A DNA stretch of 64,000 bases, from positions 111,879-175,878 of the forward strand of contig JACAEM010000033.1 of the NCBI GenBank assembly GCA_013388855.1, in the 5' to 3' direction. The notes below the pieces were generated by a model. It was given only the letters and a program-made list of their open reading frames with translations. It searched no databases and had not been told where the DNA came from. Shown in pieces: positions 8,877-16,146 of this stretch. Position 1 is the stretch's first letter; each line of letters starts with the position of its first letter. The DNA comes from Chloroflexota bacterium. GTDB lineage: Bacteria > Chloroflexota > Anaerolineae > Anaerolineales > Villigracilaceae. Both the position numbers and the translations under genes were made by a program.

Positions 8877-9800
8877 TTACAGTTTTTCGATAATGCGAAG
8901 CTTCGCACTCCGCGCTCTCGGATTGTTTCGTATCTCTTCCTCCGAGGGCGTAATCGGTTTTCGGTTTACCTCTTTCACTACAGCGTCACGTTCAACTTCG
9001 TAGAGTCGCTCATAGGGCGGATTCTTCAGCGCCCGGCCCTGCTCGCGGAAGAACTCCTTGACGATACGATCCTCCAGCGAGTGGAAGGAGATGACGGCGA
9101 GTCTCCCGCCGGACCTCAAACCTGCCACCGCTTGGGGAAGGACCACCTCAATGGAGGACAGTTCCTCATTCACCGCGATCCGCAGCGCCTGGAATGTCCG
9201 CGTGGCGGGGTGGACCCGATCCCCCCGGCGGGGAGAGGCGCTCTCGATGGCGGCGACCAGTTCCCGGGTCGTGTGAAGCGGTCTCGCCTTGACGATGGCT
9301 CGCGCGATTTTGCGGGAGTCCCGCTCTTCGCCGTATTGGTAGATCAAGTCTGCCAGTTCCCGTTCTGTTAGCTTGTTCACCAAATCAGCGGCGGTCTGCG
9401 GAACATGTGGGCCGAAACGCATGTCGAGCGGCGCGTCCTGCATGAACGAAAAACCGCGCTCGGGCGTATCGAACTGCATGGACGAAGCGCCCAGGTCGAG
9501 CACGATGCCATCCACCGCGTCCCAGCCGAGTTGTCTCAGTTGTGCGGATAGAGACGTATAGGAGGCTTGCGCCAGATGAACGCGATGTTCGTAAGGAGCC
9601 AAGGTCTTACGAGCAATCGCCAACGCCTGCGGATCCACATCCAGACCCAGCAGTTGTCCATCTGGCGCACACGCCTCCAAAATGCCGCGGGCATGACCGC
9701 CCGCGCCGAGAGTTCCATCCACATAACGCCCTCCGCGATGAGGTTGCAACGCGTGTATAATCTCTTGGTAAAGTACAGGTTGGTGCGGCGAACGGTCCAT
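8877..9800 (-). CDS. rsmH: 16S rRNA (cytosine(1402)-N(4))-methyltransferase RsmH
   Basis: SAM-dependent methyltransferase (MraW) acting on C1402 of 16S rRNA, 307 residues. Seen: HQPVLYQEII at the N-terminus, the SAM loop DGTLGAGGHARGIL, DLGASSMQFD, and the C-terminal SFHSLEDRIVK motif. The ATG at 9800 begins the family's normal N-terminus; upstream codons give non-conserved Cys/Arg-rich sequence. A short palindrome (8858-8879, CGCCGAAT arms) covers the stop codon and the gap before ftsL. Confidence 0.95.
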   Translation of the reverse strand: MDRSPHQPVLYQEIIHALQPHRGGRYVDGTLGAGGHARGILEACAPDGQLLGLDVDPQALAIARKTLAPYEHRVHLAQASYTSLSAQLRQLGWDAVDGIVLDLGASSMQFDTPERGFSFMQDAPLDMRFGPHVPQTAADLVNKLTERELADLIYQYGEERDSRKIARAIVKARPLHTTRELVAAIESASPRRGDRVHPATRTFQALRIAVNEELSSIEVVLPQAVAGLRSGGRLAVISFHSLEDRIVKEFFREQGRALKNPPYERLYEVERDAVVKEVNRKPITPSEEEIRNNPRARSAKLRIIEKL

Positions 9801-9856
9801 GTGCGCAGAAGGCTTTCTCTCGCGCCGGCAACAAGCGGCGCAGTTGAGACTGCACC

Positions 9857-10306
9857 CTACGCCCCGGAGGGCTTTGAAAGATTGAGTGCGGCGAAGCGTT
9901 GTTCGTTGGCTTCCACATCCTGCAATTTGTCCATCTGCGCTTTCCATTCGGCAGGGGCCCACACTTCAAAATAATCGCCCTGCCCCGCCACGGTGAGTTC
10001 CCCGCTTTCGATGCCGAGAAACTGACGCAGATTCTGCGGAACAAGCACGCGTCCGACCTTATCCACTTCGACGGGATACGCGTTCGAGAGGATCAACCTT
10101 CGCAACATGCGCGCCGTCGGGTCAGCCATGTTCATGGCGTTGATGAGAGCGTACACTTCCTTAAAGTACGCGTCGGTCATCACCATCAGACATTTATCGA
10201 AACCCTGAGTGATGTAGGCGCCAGCCGCCAGCAAGTCGCGATAACGCGCCGGGATCATCAGGCGTCCTTTATCATCGAGGTTGTGCTGGAACTGACCCAA
10301 GAACAT
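9857..10306 (-). CDS. mraZ: Transcriptional regulator MraZ
   Basis: First gene of the dcw operon; MraZ is a ring-forming DNA-binding protein with two SpoVT/AbrB-like halves that represses its own operon. The 149 residues show both halves: DDKGRLMIPARYR near the N-terminus and DKVGRVLVPQNLR near residue 85. Three MraZ-type boxes lie 50-75 bp upstream of the start. The C-terminus ends in a short unconserved Ser/Pro tail. Confidence 0.95.
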   Translation of the reverse strand: MFLGQFQHNLDDKGRLMIPARYRDLLAAGAYITQGFDKCLMVMTDAYFKEVYALINAMNMADPTARMLRRLILSNAYPVEVDKVGRVLVPQNLRQFLGIESGELTVAGQGDYFEVWAPAEWKAQMDKLQDVEANEQRFAALNLSKPSGA

Positions 10307-10355
10307 TTGTGCTATAATTCCTTTTAATGGGCGAACGCCGGGGCGACCGGCGTCC

Positions 10356-10381
10356 TACCACTTTCTACCACTTTTTCCCAC
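10356..10381 (-). promoter_or_regulatory. MraZ operator (three 10-bp-spaced boxes)
   Basis: On the minus strand three boxes follow each other at exact 10-bp spacing: GTGGGA, GTGGTA, GTGGTA. MraZ is known to bind direct TGGGA/GTGG-type repeats spaced by one helical turn upstream of mraZ. The array starts right after the -10 element, so bound MraZ would block the promoter. That it works this way here is inference. Confidence 0.8.
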
Positions 10382-10409
10382 ATTATACGCTTTTTGAGGG
10401 AAAAAGCAA
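10382..10409 (-). promoter_or_regulatory. dcw operon promoter
   Basis: On the minus strand TTGCTT and a perfect TATAAT are separated by 16 bp, directly upstream of the MraZ boxes and about 75 bp from the mraZ start. No other good promoter is evident down to murG, and most genes overlap, so this probably drives the whole cluster. Confidence 0.7.
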
Positions 10410-10454
10410 GTGGGTATACCTGTTTTCTCTACTCCCACTCATGTCCTACCATTT

Positions 10455-11357
10455 ATGACACTATCACTCCCATTCAACCTGCTCGAAGCCACACGCTGGA
10501 AGGAGTACGCTTTACTCGATAGCGGCGACGGCATGAAGCTGGAACGCTTCGGCAAATACGTTTTTGTACGACCCGAATCGCAGGCAATGTGGAAACGTTC
10601 GCTCGACGCCGAGTGGAAGAAAGCCGATGCGGTCTTCATTCCCACCGGCGAGGAAAGCGGCGGTCACTGGGATTTCAAAAAGAAAGTGGACCAAGGATGG
10701 GAAATGCACTACCCGCTTCCTCACTCATCAAAAGGGCTTACCTTCAAGGTAATGACAACTCCCGGCCGGCATTTGGGAGTTTTTCCCGAAGTCGCCTCCC
10801 ACTGGGACCAGGTGGCTGATCTCGTTAAAAAGGCGGGTTTCCAGCCGAAAATACTCAACCTGTTCGGCTACACCGGGCTGGCATCGCTGGCGGCGGCCGC
10901 GGCTGGCGCACAAGTCACCCACGTGGACGCGTCAAAGAAGTCTGTGGGGTGGGCGCGCGAGAATCAGGCGCTCTCCGGTTTGAGCGACGCGCCCATCCGC
11001 TGGATCGTGGACGACGCGTTGAAATTCGTCCAGCGCGAAGCGCGCCGCGGCTCCAAATATGACGGCATCCTCCTCGACCCGCCCAAGTTCGGGCGCGGTC
11101 CCAAAGGCGAAGTATGGGAAGTGTACAAATCCCTGCCCACGTTGCTTTCAGCCTGCCGCGAGTGTTTGAGCGATACGCCGCTGTTCGTGATTACAACGGT
11201 ATATGCCGTGCGCGCGTCGGCGATTCACGTGGCGCAAGCTTTGGATGAAATGATGTCTGGTTTTGGGGGAAGAATCGATATGGGAGAACTGGTCACGCGC
11301 GAGCAAAGTGCGGGAAGGTTACTGTCTCAGGCGGTGTATGCACGGTGGGAAAGATAG
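10455..11357 (+). CDS. SAM-dependent methyltransferase, RlmI/RlmK type (COG1092-like)
   Basis: 300-residue class I methyltransferase. Motif I is ILNLFGYTGLASLAAAAAG, with the acidic residue in VTHVDASKKS and the catalytic-type motif GILLDPPKFGRG. The Rlm-type DPPKF motif points to an rRNA base methyltransferase. It is shorter than RlmI and lacks an N-terminal PUA domain. ATG 10455 is preferred over an upstream GTG (10410) because conserved sequence starts after it; no clear SD is seen. The gene is divergent from mraZ. Confidence 0.75.
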   Translation: MTLSLPFNLLEATRWKEYALLDSGDGMKLERFGKYVFVRPESQAMWKRSLDAEWKKADAVFIPTGEESGGHWDFKKKVDQGWEMHYPLPHSSKGLTFKVMTTPGRHLGVFPEVASHWDQVADLVKKAGFQPKILNLFGYTGLASLAAAAAGAQVTHVDASKKSVGWARENQALSGLSDAPIRWIVDDALKFVQREARRGSKYDGILLDPPKFGRGPKGEVWEVYKSLPTLLSACRECLSDTPLFVITTVYAVRASAIHVAQALDEMMSGFGGRIDMGELVTREQSAGRLLSQAVYARWER

Positions 11358-11378
11358 CAACGGCTCTGGCATCTGAAA

Positions 11379-12278
11379 TTACTTCACCTTGAGCGGCTTA
11401 AAGCCCTCTCCCAGTGCCTCGTGTGCCGTACCAATGACCAGGAACGCCTGCGGATCGGTTTCGTGAACAATGGCTTTGAGCGTGGCCACCTCGGCGCGGG
11501 TGACCACACAATATAAGACCGGGCGCGCCTCCCCGGTATAGGCGCCTGCTCCTTCCAGGATGGTGACGCCCCGTTCGAGTTCCTGCAGCACGCGGCTGGA
11601 GATGGCGTCCGGTTCCCGGGTGACGATCATCGCCGTGCGAACCGTCCCGCTGCCCTCGAGCACAGTTTCCGAGACCAGCCCGCTCACATAAAGCGTGATC
11701 ATCGCATACAAGGCTTCCTTCCAGCCAAAGACAAATCCCGCCCCCAAAATGACGACCGTATCCGTGATGAGATAACTCTGCGTCATCGAGACGCCGCGAT
11801 AGTGGTTCAGGATGCGCGCTAGGATGTCCGAGCCGCCGCTGGTACCGCGCGCACGATAGACCAGCCCATAACCGATACCGCTGATAACCGCCCCATAGAG
11901 CGAGTTCAGGAAGATGTCGCCCTGCAGGTCGTGGATAAGCCGGGTCGCCGCGCCATTCTCAGCAAACAGGGCAGTCTTGATCAACAAGTCGGTAAAGAGA
12001 GAATAGGTAATGATGGAAAACGCAGTACGAATGGCGAAATGCCGTCCGCCGAGGAACCGCCAGCCCAGCAGAAAGAGCGGAACATTGCCAATGAACACCA
12101 TCAAACCGATGGGCCAGCCGGTGAAATGGTTGAGCAATTGCGAAATGCCGCTCACCCCGCCCGAAGCCAGATTCGCCGGGACGAAAAACAACCGCAGTGA
12201 AAGCGCTTGCAGGATGGCAGCAACCACGATGAGGGCATAATCGCGGATGGTGGGGAAATAATTCTTGAAGTTTTTCAT
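11379..12278 (-). CDS. YitT family membrane protein (DUF161/DUF2179)
   Basis: 299 residues: an N-terminal block of about five or six membrane helices, with the signature LFFVPANLASGGVSGISQL, followed by a soluble C-terminal DUF2179 domain of about 80 residues. The family is widespread in monoderm-type bacteria; some members are proposed transporters, but no substrate is established. AAGGAAC lies just before ATG 12278. It follows the dehydrogenase gene on the same strand. Confidence 0.85.
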   Translation of the reverse strand: MKNFKNYFPTIRDYALIVVAAILQALSLRLFFVPANLASGGVSGISQLLNHFTGWPIGLMVFIGNVPLFLLGWRFLGGRHFAIRTAFSIITYSLFTDLLIKTALFAENGAATRLIHDLQGDIFLNSLYGAVISGIGYGLVYRARGTSGGSDILARILNHYRGVSMTQSYLITDTVVILGAGFVFGWKEALYAMITLYVSGLVSETVLEGSGTVRTAMIVTREPDAISSRVLQELERGVTILEGAGAYTGEARPVLYCVVTRAEVATLKAIVHETDPQAFLVIGTAHEALGEGFKPLKVK

Positions 12279-12290
12279 GCGTTCCTTCAG

Positions 12291-12340
12291 TGTTGGAAAG
12301 TTGGAAGGTTCAAACGTTTCGACTTTCCAACCTTCAAACG
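12291..12340. repeat. Octamer-type inverted repeat between two genes
   Basis: Near-8-bp words (AGTTGGAA-like) run on the left and their complements (CTTTCCAACC-like) on the right, giving a potential hairpin. The stop codon of the upstream dehydrogenase gene (12334-12336) lies inside the right arm. The same stop-in-repeat arrangement recurs at heme gene junctions. Confidence 0.6.
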
Positions 12341-13218
12341 ATTTCCACCCCTGCCAATTTCTCGATCACACCCACTACAGCGGAATTATCCAACTCGCCC
12401 ATGCCGAGGTCGATCATTTGCTGGAAGAGTTTTGTGTTCGCCTCCGTCCCTGAAACGGGAATATTATATTCTTTTGCAGTCTCCATAACGATTTTCAAGT
12501 CCTTCAATTGCATGTATGCCTTGAAACCGGGGTTACGGTTGCCGTCGAACAGGCGCGGCGGTTTGACGTCCAGTGTCCAGCACTGGGCGGCGCCGCCTTT
12601 GATGGCATCGACTACTTTTTTGGGGTCGACTCCCGCCTTCCTAGCAAAAACGAGCAGTTCACCCATCGCCACCATCTGCGCCGCGACCATGATCTGGTTC
12701 GCCGCCTTCGCCACCTGACCAGCCCCTGCCTCACCGACGTGTGTCACAGTCCTGCCCATCGCCAGGAGAACGGGCATGACCTTCTCCAATGCGGACGCGT
12801 CGCCGCCGACCATGATAGTAAGCGTTCCATTGCGAGCGCCAATATCGCCGCCGGAGACAGGCGCATCAAGGGCAAGGACGCCCTTTTCGGCAAGTCTTTC
12901 CGCAATGCGGCGGGCAACGGCGGGCTTGATGGTGGAGTTGTCCACGTAAATCAATCCCTCGTGCGCGCCTTCGATGATGCCATCCTCACCCAAAACCACC
13001 TGTTCTACATCGGGAGAATCGGGCAGGTTGGTGAAGACCACATCCACCTGCCCAGCAACTTCACGAGGAGAGAATGCGGCGGTTGCACCTTCGGTAACCA
13101 GTTCTTCCACGGCGGCGCGCGAACGGTTATGGACGACGAGGGGAAATCCCGCCTTGAGAATGTTGCGGGCAATCGATTTGCCCATCAATCCGAGACCGAT
13201 GTATCCAACCTTGAGCAT
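12334..13218 (-). CDS. NAD(P)-dependent beta-hydroxyacid dehydrogenase (GarR/MmsB family)
   Basis: 294-residue member of the 3-hydroxyisobutyrate / tartronate semialdehyde reductase family. Seen: Rossmann motif IGLGLMGKSIA near the N-terminus, the substrate motif DAPVSGGDIGARNG near residue 120, and the catalytic-Lys region GAGQVAKAANQ near residue 170. Substrate cannot be fixed; glyoxylate/succinic semialdehyde reductases belong to the same group. ATG 13218 starts the conserved fold. Confidence 0.87.
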   Translation of the reverse strand: MLKVGYIGLGLMGKSIARNILKAGFPLVVHNRSRAAVEELVTEGATAAFSPREVAGQVDVVFTNLPDSPDVEQVVLGEDGIIEGAHEGLIYVDNSTIKPAVARRIAERLAEKGVLALDAPVSGGDIGARNGTLTIMVGGDASALEKVMPVLLAMGRTVTHVGEAGAGQVAKAANQIMVAAQMVAMGELLVFARKAGVDPKKVVDAIKGGAAQCWTLDVKPPRLFDGNRNPGFKAYMQLKDLKIVMETAKEYNIPVSGTEANTKLFQQMIDLGMGELDNSAVVGVIEKLAGVEIV

Positions 13219-13279
13219 GGAAAAATTCCTTTCACCGCAAAGGCGCAAAGAGCACCGGGATTTTGAGGGATTATAACCG

Positions 13280-13352
13280 CCCCCTCCACCCTAACAGGCG
13301 CCTCCCCCATTTTCCGACGGACTTTAATCGGAAAATGGGGGAGGCAGGTGGG
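13280..13352. repeat. Long GC-rich palindrome
   Basis: A perfect 17-bp inverted repeat (arms 13300-13316 and 13329-13345, core CCTCCCCCATTTTCC) is extended outward by partly pairing CCCCTCCACC and GGTGGGGG. It resembles the CCCTCACCCC-type palindromes in the heme cluster in composition but is a different sequence. It lies between two minus-strand genes and would form a strong cruciform or RNA hairpin. Confidence 0.75.
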
Positions 13353-13359
13353 GGACAAA

Positions 13360-13389
13360 GAACCTGCCCCTCGCAGGAGGAGCAGGTTC
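13360..13389 (-). terminator. Probable terminator of the SIMPL lipoprotein gene
   Basis: GAACCTGC / GCAGGTTC arms form a stem about 27 bp past the stop codon on the minus strand, followed by a short TTTGT stretch. The T-run is weak, so efficiency is uncertain. Confidence 0.5.
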
Positions 13390-13415
13390 CGGTTGAGTCC
13401 GACGCGTGCGGCGTC

Positions 13416-14138
13416 TTATTTGAGTTCGTACGTCACATTGACAGTCACGGTGAAGGTCAACTGTCCGGGTTGGATCGGCACAGCCGCCGCTTCTGCCGCC
13501 GCTCCGCCACCCTTGCCATCGAAAACGGGGTAGGGGGCGCTGTCGTAGAAACCGATGGTCTGGATTTCACCGAGCGAGACGCCTGCCGCGTCGGCAAGTT
13601 CCTGGGCACGCGCTTCGGCATTCTTTACGGCATCGGCGCGGGCTTGCTTGAGTGCCTCGTCCTTGTTCGCCACGTCGAACTGGATGCTGTTGACGGTATT
13701 CGCGCCCGCCGCAATGACGGTATCAAGCAGGTCGCCGAGTTTGTCGAGCTCACGCACGGTCACGTAGACAGTATTATCCACAACGTACACCTTTTCGCCA
13801 GTCGGTGTGCCCGACATGGGGTCATATTTATCCTGCGGCCAGATGCTGAAATTGGTGGTGCGGATGTCCTTGGCATCGATACCGAAATCGGTCAGCGCTG
13901 CGATCATTTTCTGGGTCTGCGAAGTGTTCTCCGCAACCGCATCCGACGCAGTCGGTTTTTCGGTATGCACGCCTACATAAATGTAGGCGATATCCGGCAC
14001 CAGGTACGCAGTCCCGGAGCCTGATACGTTAATCGAGCGGACAGCCGGGCTGCCACCCGCCGCAGGCGCACAAGCACTCAACACCAGCGCGAATAATGCG
14101 ATAGCCACAACAAAAACAGGTTTGGTTTTCATGGTCAT
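13416..14138 (-). CDS. SIMPL domain (DUF541) lipoprotein
   Basis: 240-residue exported lipoprotein with a type II signal peptide (hydrophobic core, then LSAC) and a SIMPL domain filling the rest: INVSGSGTAYLVPDIAYIYVG near the N-terminus, the Gln/Asp-rich helix and repeated AEARAQELADAAGV helix, and the FTVTVNVTYELK end strand. SIMPL proteins are of poorly known role, some outer-envelope oligomers. Two in-frame ATGs (14138, 14132) follow AAGGAG; the second has the better SD spacing. Confidence 0.85.
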   Translation of the reverse strand: MTMKTKPVFVVAIALFALVLSACAPAAGGSPAVRSINVSGSGTAYLVPDIAYIYVGVHTEKPTASDAVAENTSQTQKMIAALTDFGIDAKDIRTTNFSIWPQDKYDPMSGTPTGEKVYVVDNTVYVTVRELDKLGDLLDTVIAAGANTVNSIQFDVANKDEALKQARADAVKNAEARAQELADAAGVSLGEIQTIGFYDSAPYPVFDGKGGGAAAEAAAVPIQPGQLTFTVTVNVTYELK

Positions 14139-14213
14139 AAACTCCTTATTGAGAATTATTCTCCTCATGCAGAAAAGACGAAACCCCGCATAAAAAGTTC
14201 CCCGCCGGCTTCC

Positions 14214-14251
14214 TTGAAATTTGCCCCATTTGCCTGTACAATCCGTGTACA
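14214..14251 (+). promoter_or_regulatory. nurA-herA promoter with paired TGTACA sites
   Basis: TTGAAA and TACAAT at 17-bp spacing (14214-14242). Two TGTACA palindromes, at 14235 and 14246, have centres 11 bp apart and flank the -10 and likely start site, so they look like an operator for a dimeric repressor. The promoter is clear; the operator is inference. Confidence 0.65.
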
Positions 14252-14280
14252 TTTGTTCTATCCTCCCCGAAGGGGATGAT

Positions 14281-15477
14281 ATGCCTATCAACTACCAAGA
14301 AGTCTATACTCAGATTCAATCCATCGGCGCGGGCGCCAAAGAAAGAAAAAAGAGGAAAGAAGAAGCGCAGGCGCAGGCGCGAGACCTCCTCGCGCGCTTT
14401 GATTCCCAATTGGACTTTCTGCGCTCCAAGGCGGATACTGCCAAAGAGGCGGATCCCAACCTCCGCTGTGCTTACCCCCTCGACGAACCGCTCGCTTCTT
14501 CCTTCGACGTTCAGCCTGTCTCTGTTTCCCCAACCTTAATCGCCGCCGACGGCTCGCAGATCAACCCAGACCGTCACGCCGCGGTACAGTTCGGGCTGGT
14601 TAACGTTGGTGCGATCATCATGAAATTAAACTCCGCCGAGCCGTCCCAGATTGTCACCGAGAGCGAATTGCTCTACGGCGACGACCTCCTGCCCAACGGC
14701 ATCCCCATGTCAGACGGCATGGTGGCGCTGCGCCGCGACCTGAAAGAGCGCGAAAAACTCGAAGAATTATCCAAAGACATTGAAGGAGAGGTTGTCACCT
14801 TCACCGATGGTCCCATCGAATTGTGGGGAGCAAAGGGGGAGGATGCACAGGACTATTCCACCTTTATCGAAAAATACCAGACCGTGCTTTCACGCCTGCA
14901 ATCGCGCGGCGTGATCACCGCCGGCTATGTGGACAAGCCCTTCGCCGACCTGGTAGTACGCCTGCTCGAAATCGCCATGGCAGACAGCGAGCAAATCCAG
15001 CATCTGCGCGAGTTCCATCCCTTGCGCGGGGTGAGCGACCGCTGGCTTTTCGGCGAAAAAGGAAATCCCTTGCTCAAGCCCGGGCATCGCTCGGCGGTGT
15101 TCAAGATTCAGTCCAGTTCAGAGAAGCGATATACAGGCGTCCTATCCCTGCACTTCTTCTACCTGAATGTTGGCACGGAGGGACATCCCTGGCCCGTGCG
15201 CGTCGAAATCCCCAAGTGGGTGGCGGATGACAGGGAAAAACTAAACTTGCTACACGCAGTCCTTGTCGAGCAATGCCGCATGATGGGAAACAAGCCCTAC
15301 CCCTATCTTCTCAATCGCGCCCACGAAATCGCCGTGGTCAAAAACGAAGAGAAGCAGCAAATCGAACAGTTGCTCTCGATGGAACTCAGGAAACAGGGCG
15401 AAGAAACCGACGACCCCTCGAATAAACAGGCAGGAAAGGATTCTCTTGCCAGTGGAAAGAAGAGGTATGGAAAATGA
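14281..15477 (+). CDS. nurA: NurA-domain 5'-3' nuclease
   Basis: 398 residues. NurA is the Mn2+-dependent nuclease that works with the HerA hexamer in DNA end resection. The key motif IAADGSQI near residue 90 has the catalytic Asp of the NurA fold, the second acidic segment VTFTDGPIEL follows, and a C-terminal PYPYLLNRAHEIAVV block is typical. A Lys/Glu/Arg-rich N-terminal helix precedes the domain. ATG 14281 follows GGGGAT; the stop overlaps the next start (ATGA). Confidence 0.85.
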   Translation: MPINYQEVYTQIQSIGAGAKERKKRKEEAQAQARDLLARFDSQLDFLRSKADTAKEADPNLRCAYPLDEPLASSFDVQPVSVSPTLIAADGSQINPDRHAAVQFGLVNVGAIIMKLNSAEPSQIVTESELLYGDDLLPNGIPMSDGMVALRRDLKEREKLEELSKDIEGEVVTFTDGPIELWGAKGEDAQDYSTFIEKYQTVLSRLQSRGVITAGYVDKPFADLVVRLLEIAMADSEQIQHLREFHPLRGVSDRWLFGEKGNPLLKPGHRSAVFKIQSSSEKRYTGVLSLHFFYLNVGTEGHPWPVRVEIPKWVADDREKLNLLHAVLVEQCRMMGNKPYPYLLNRAHEIAVVKNEEKQQIEQLLSMELRKQGEETDDPSNKQAGKDSLASGKKRYGK

Positions 15478-16064
15478 CCCAACCCATTGAAATCGGAAGG
15501 CTCTTACGCGCAGGGACGACGGGCTTCGTCGCCGGCTGCCGCGTCAACCAGTTGGACGCCCCCTCGTTCGGGGCGCTGGTGCGCGCGCCGTTGACAGATG
15601 CCTACCAGATCTTCGGCATTATCCATGACATCCACATTGACGACGACGGGCTGGTGCGGCAACTCGTCACGGCAGGCAATGTCAGCGCCGAGGTGATGAA
15701 CGACAACCGCGTCAACCGCATCGTGCCGGTGGAAATGTCGGTGCTGGCGGTGGGCTACGAACAGGACGGGAGGATCCTCCACCTCCTGCCCCCGCGTCCG
15801 CCGTTGAGTCTGGATGTAATCTATCTGTGCGACGCAAAGGATACGGCGCGTTTTACCGAGCGTTTTGGGTATTTGAGGCATATCGTGAACAACAAGGAAA
15901 TCCCTGTCGGTGAAGTGGTCGCGGCGCACATTTTGCAGGCGCAGTCCGCGCACAAGGATAAGAGCTGGCAGGAACGCGCGACGCATGAGGTCATTACATT
16001 GCTCAGGGACGATTACCCGACGTTGATGTCCGTGCTGGGCGCATTGAGCGACGTGAGTGTGTAG
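15474..16064 (+). CDS. HAS-barrel-like protein of the NurA-HerA operon
   Basis: 196 residues, not matched with confidence to a named family. The first 100 residues are beta-rich and resemble the HerA/ATP-synthase barrel (RAGTTGFVAGCRVN, IFGIIHDIHIDDDGL). The rest is mixed alpha/beta. It overlaps nurA by 4 bp and precedes herA, so a structural or adaptor role in the NurA-HerA complex is likely. No catalytic motif is visible. Confidence 0.65.
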   Translation: MTQPIEIGRLLRAGTTGFVAGCRVNQLDAPSFGALVRAPLTDAYQIFGIIHDIHIDDDGLVRQLVTAGNVSAEVMNDNRVNRIVPVEMSVLAVGYEQDGRILHLLPPRPPLSLDVIYLCDAKDTARFTERFGYLRHIVNNKEIPVGEVVAAHILQAQSAHKDKSWQERATHEVITLLRDDYPTLMSVLGALSDVSV

Positions 16065-16146
16065 ATTCTTAACCACAGAGACACGGAGAGCGCAGAGAAG
16101 TGCGATAAAAAACTCCGCGTACCCTGCGGTAAAGAAGAGGTGATTT

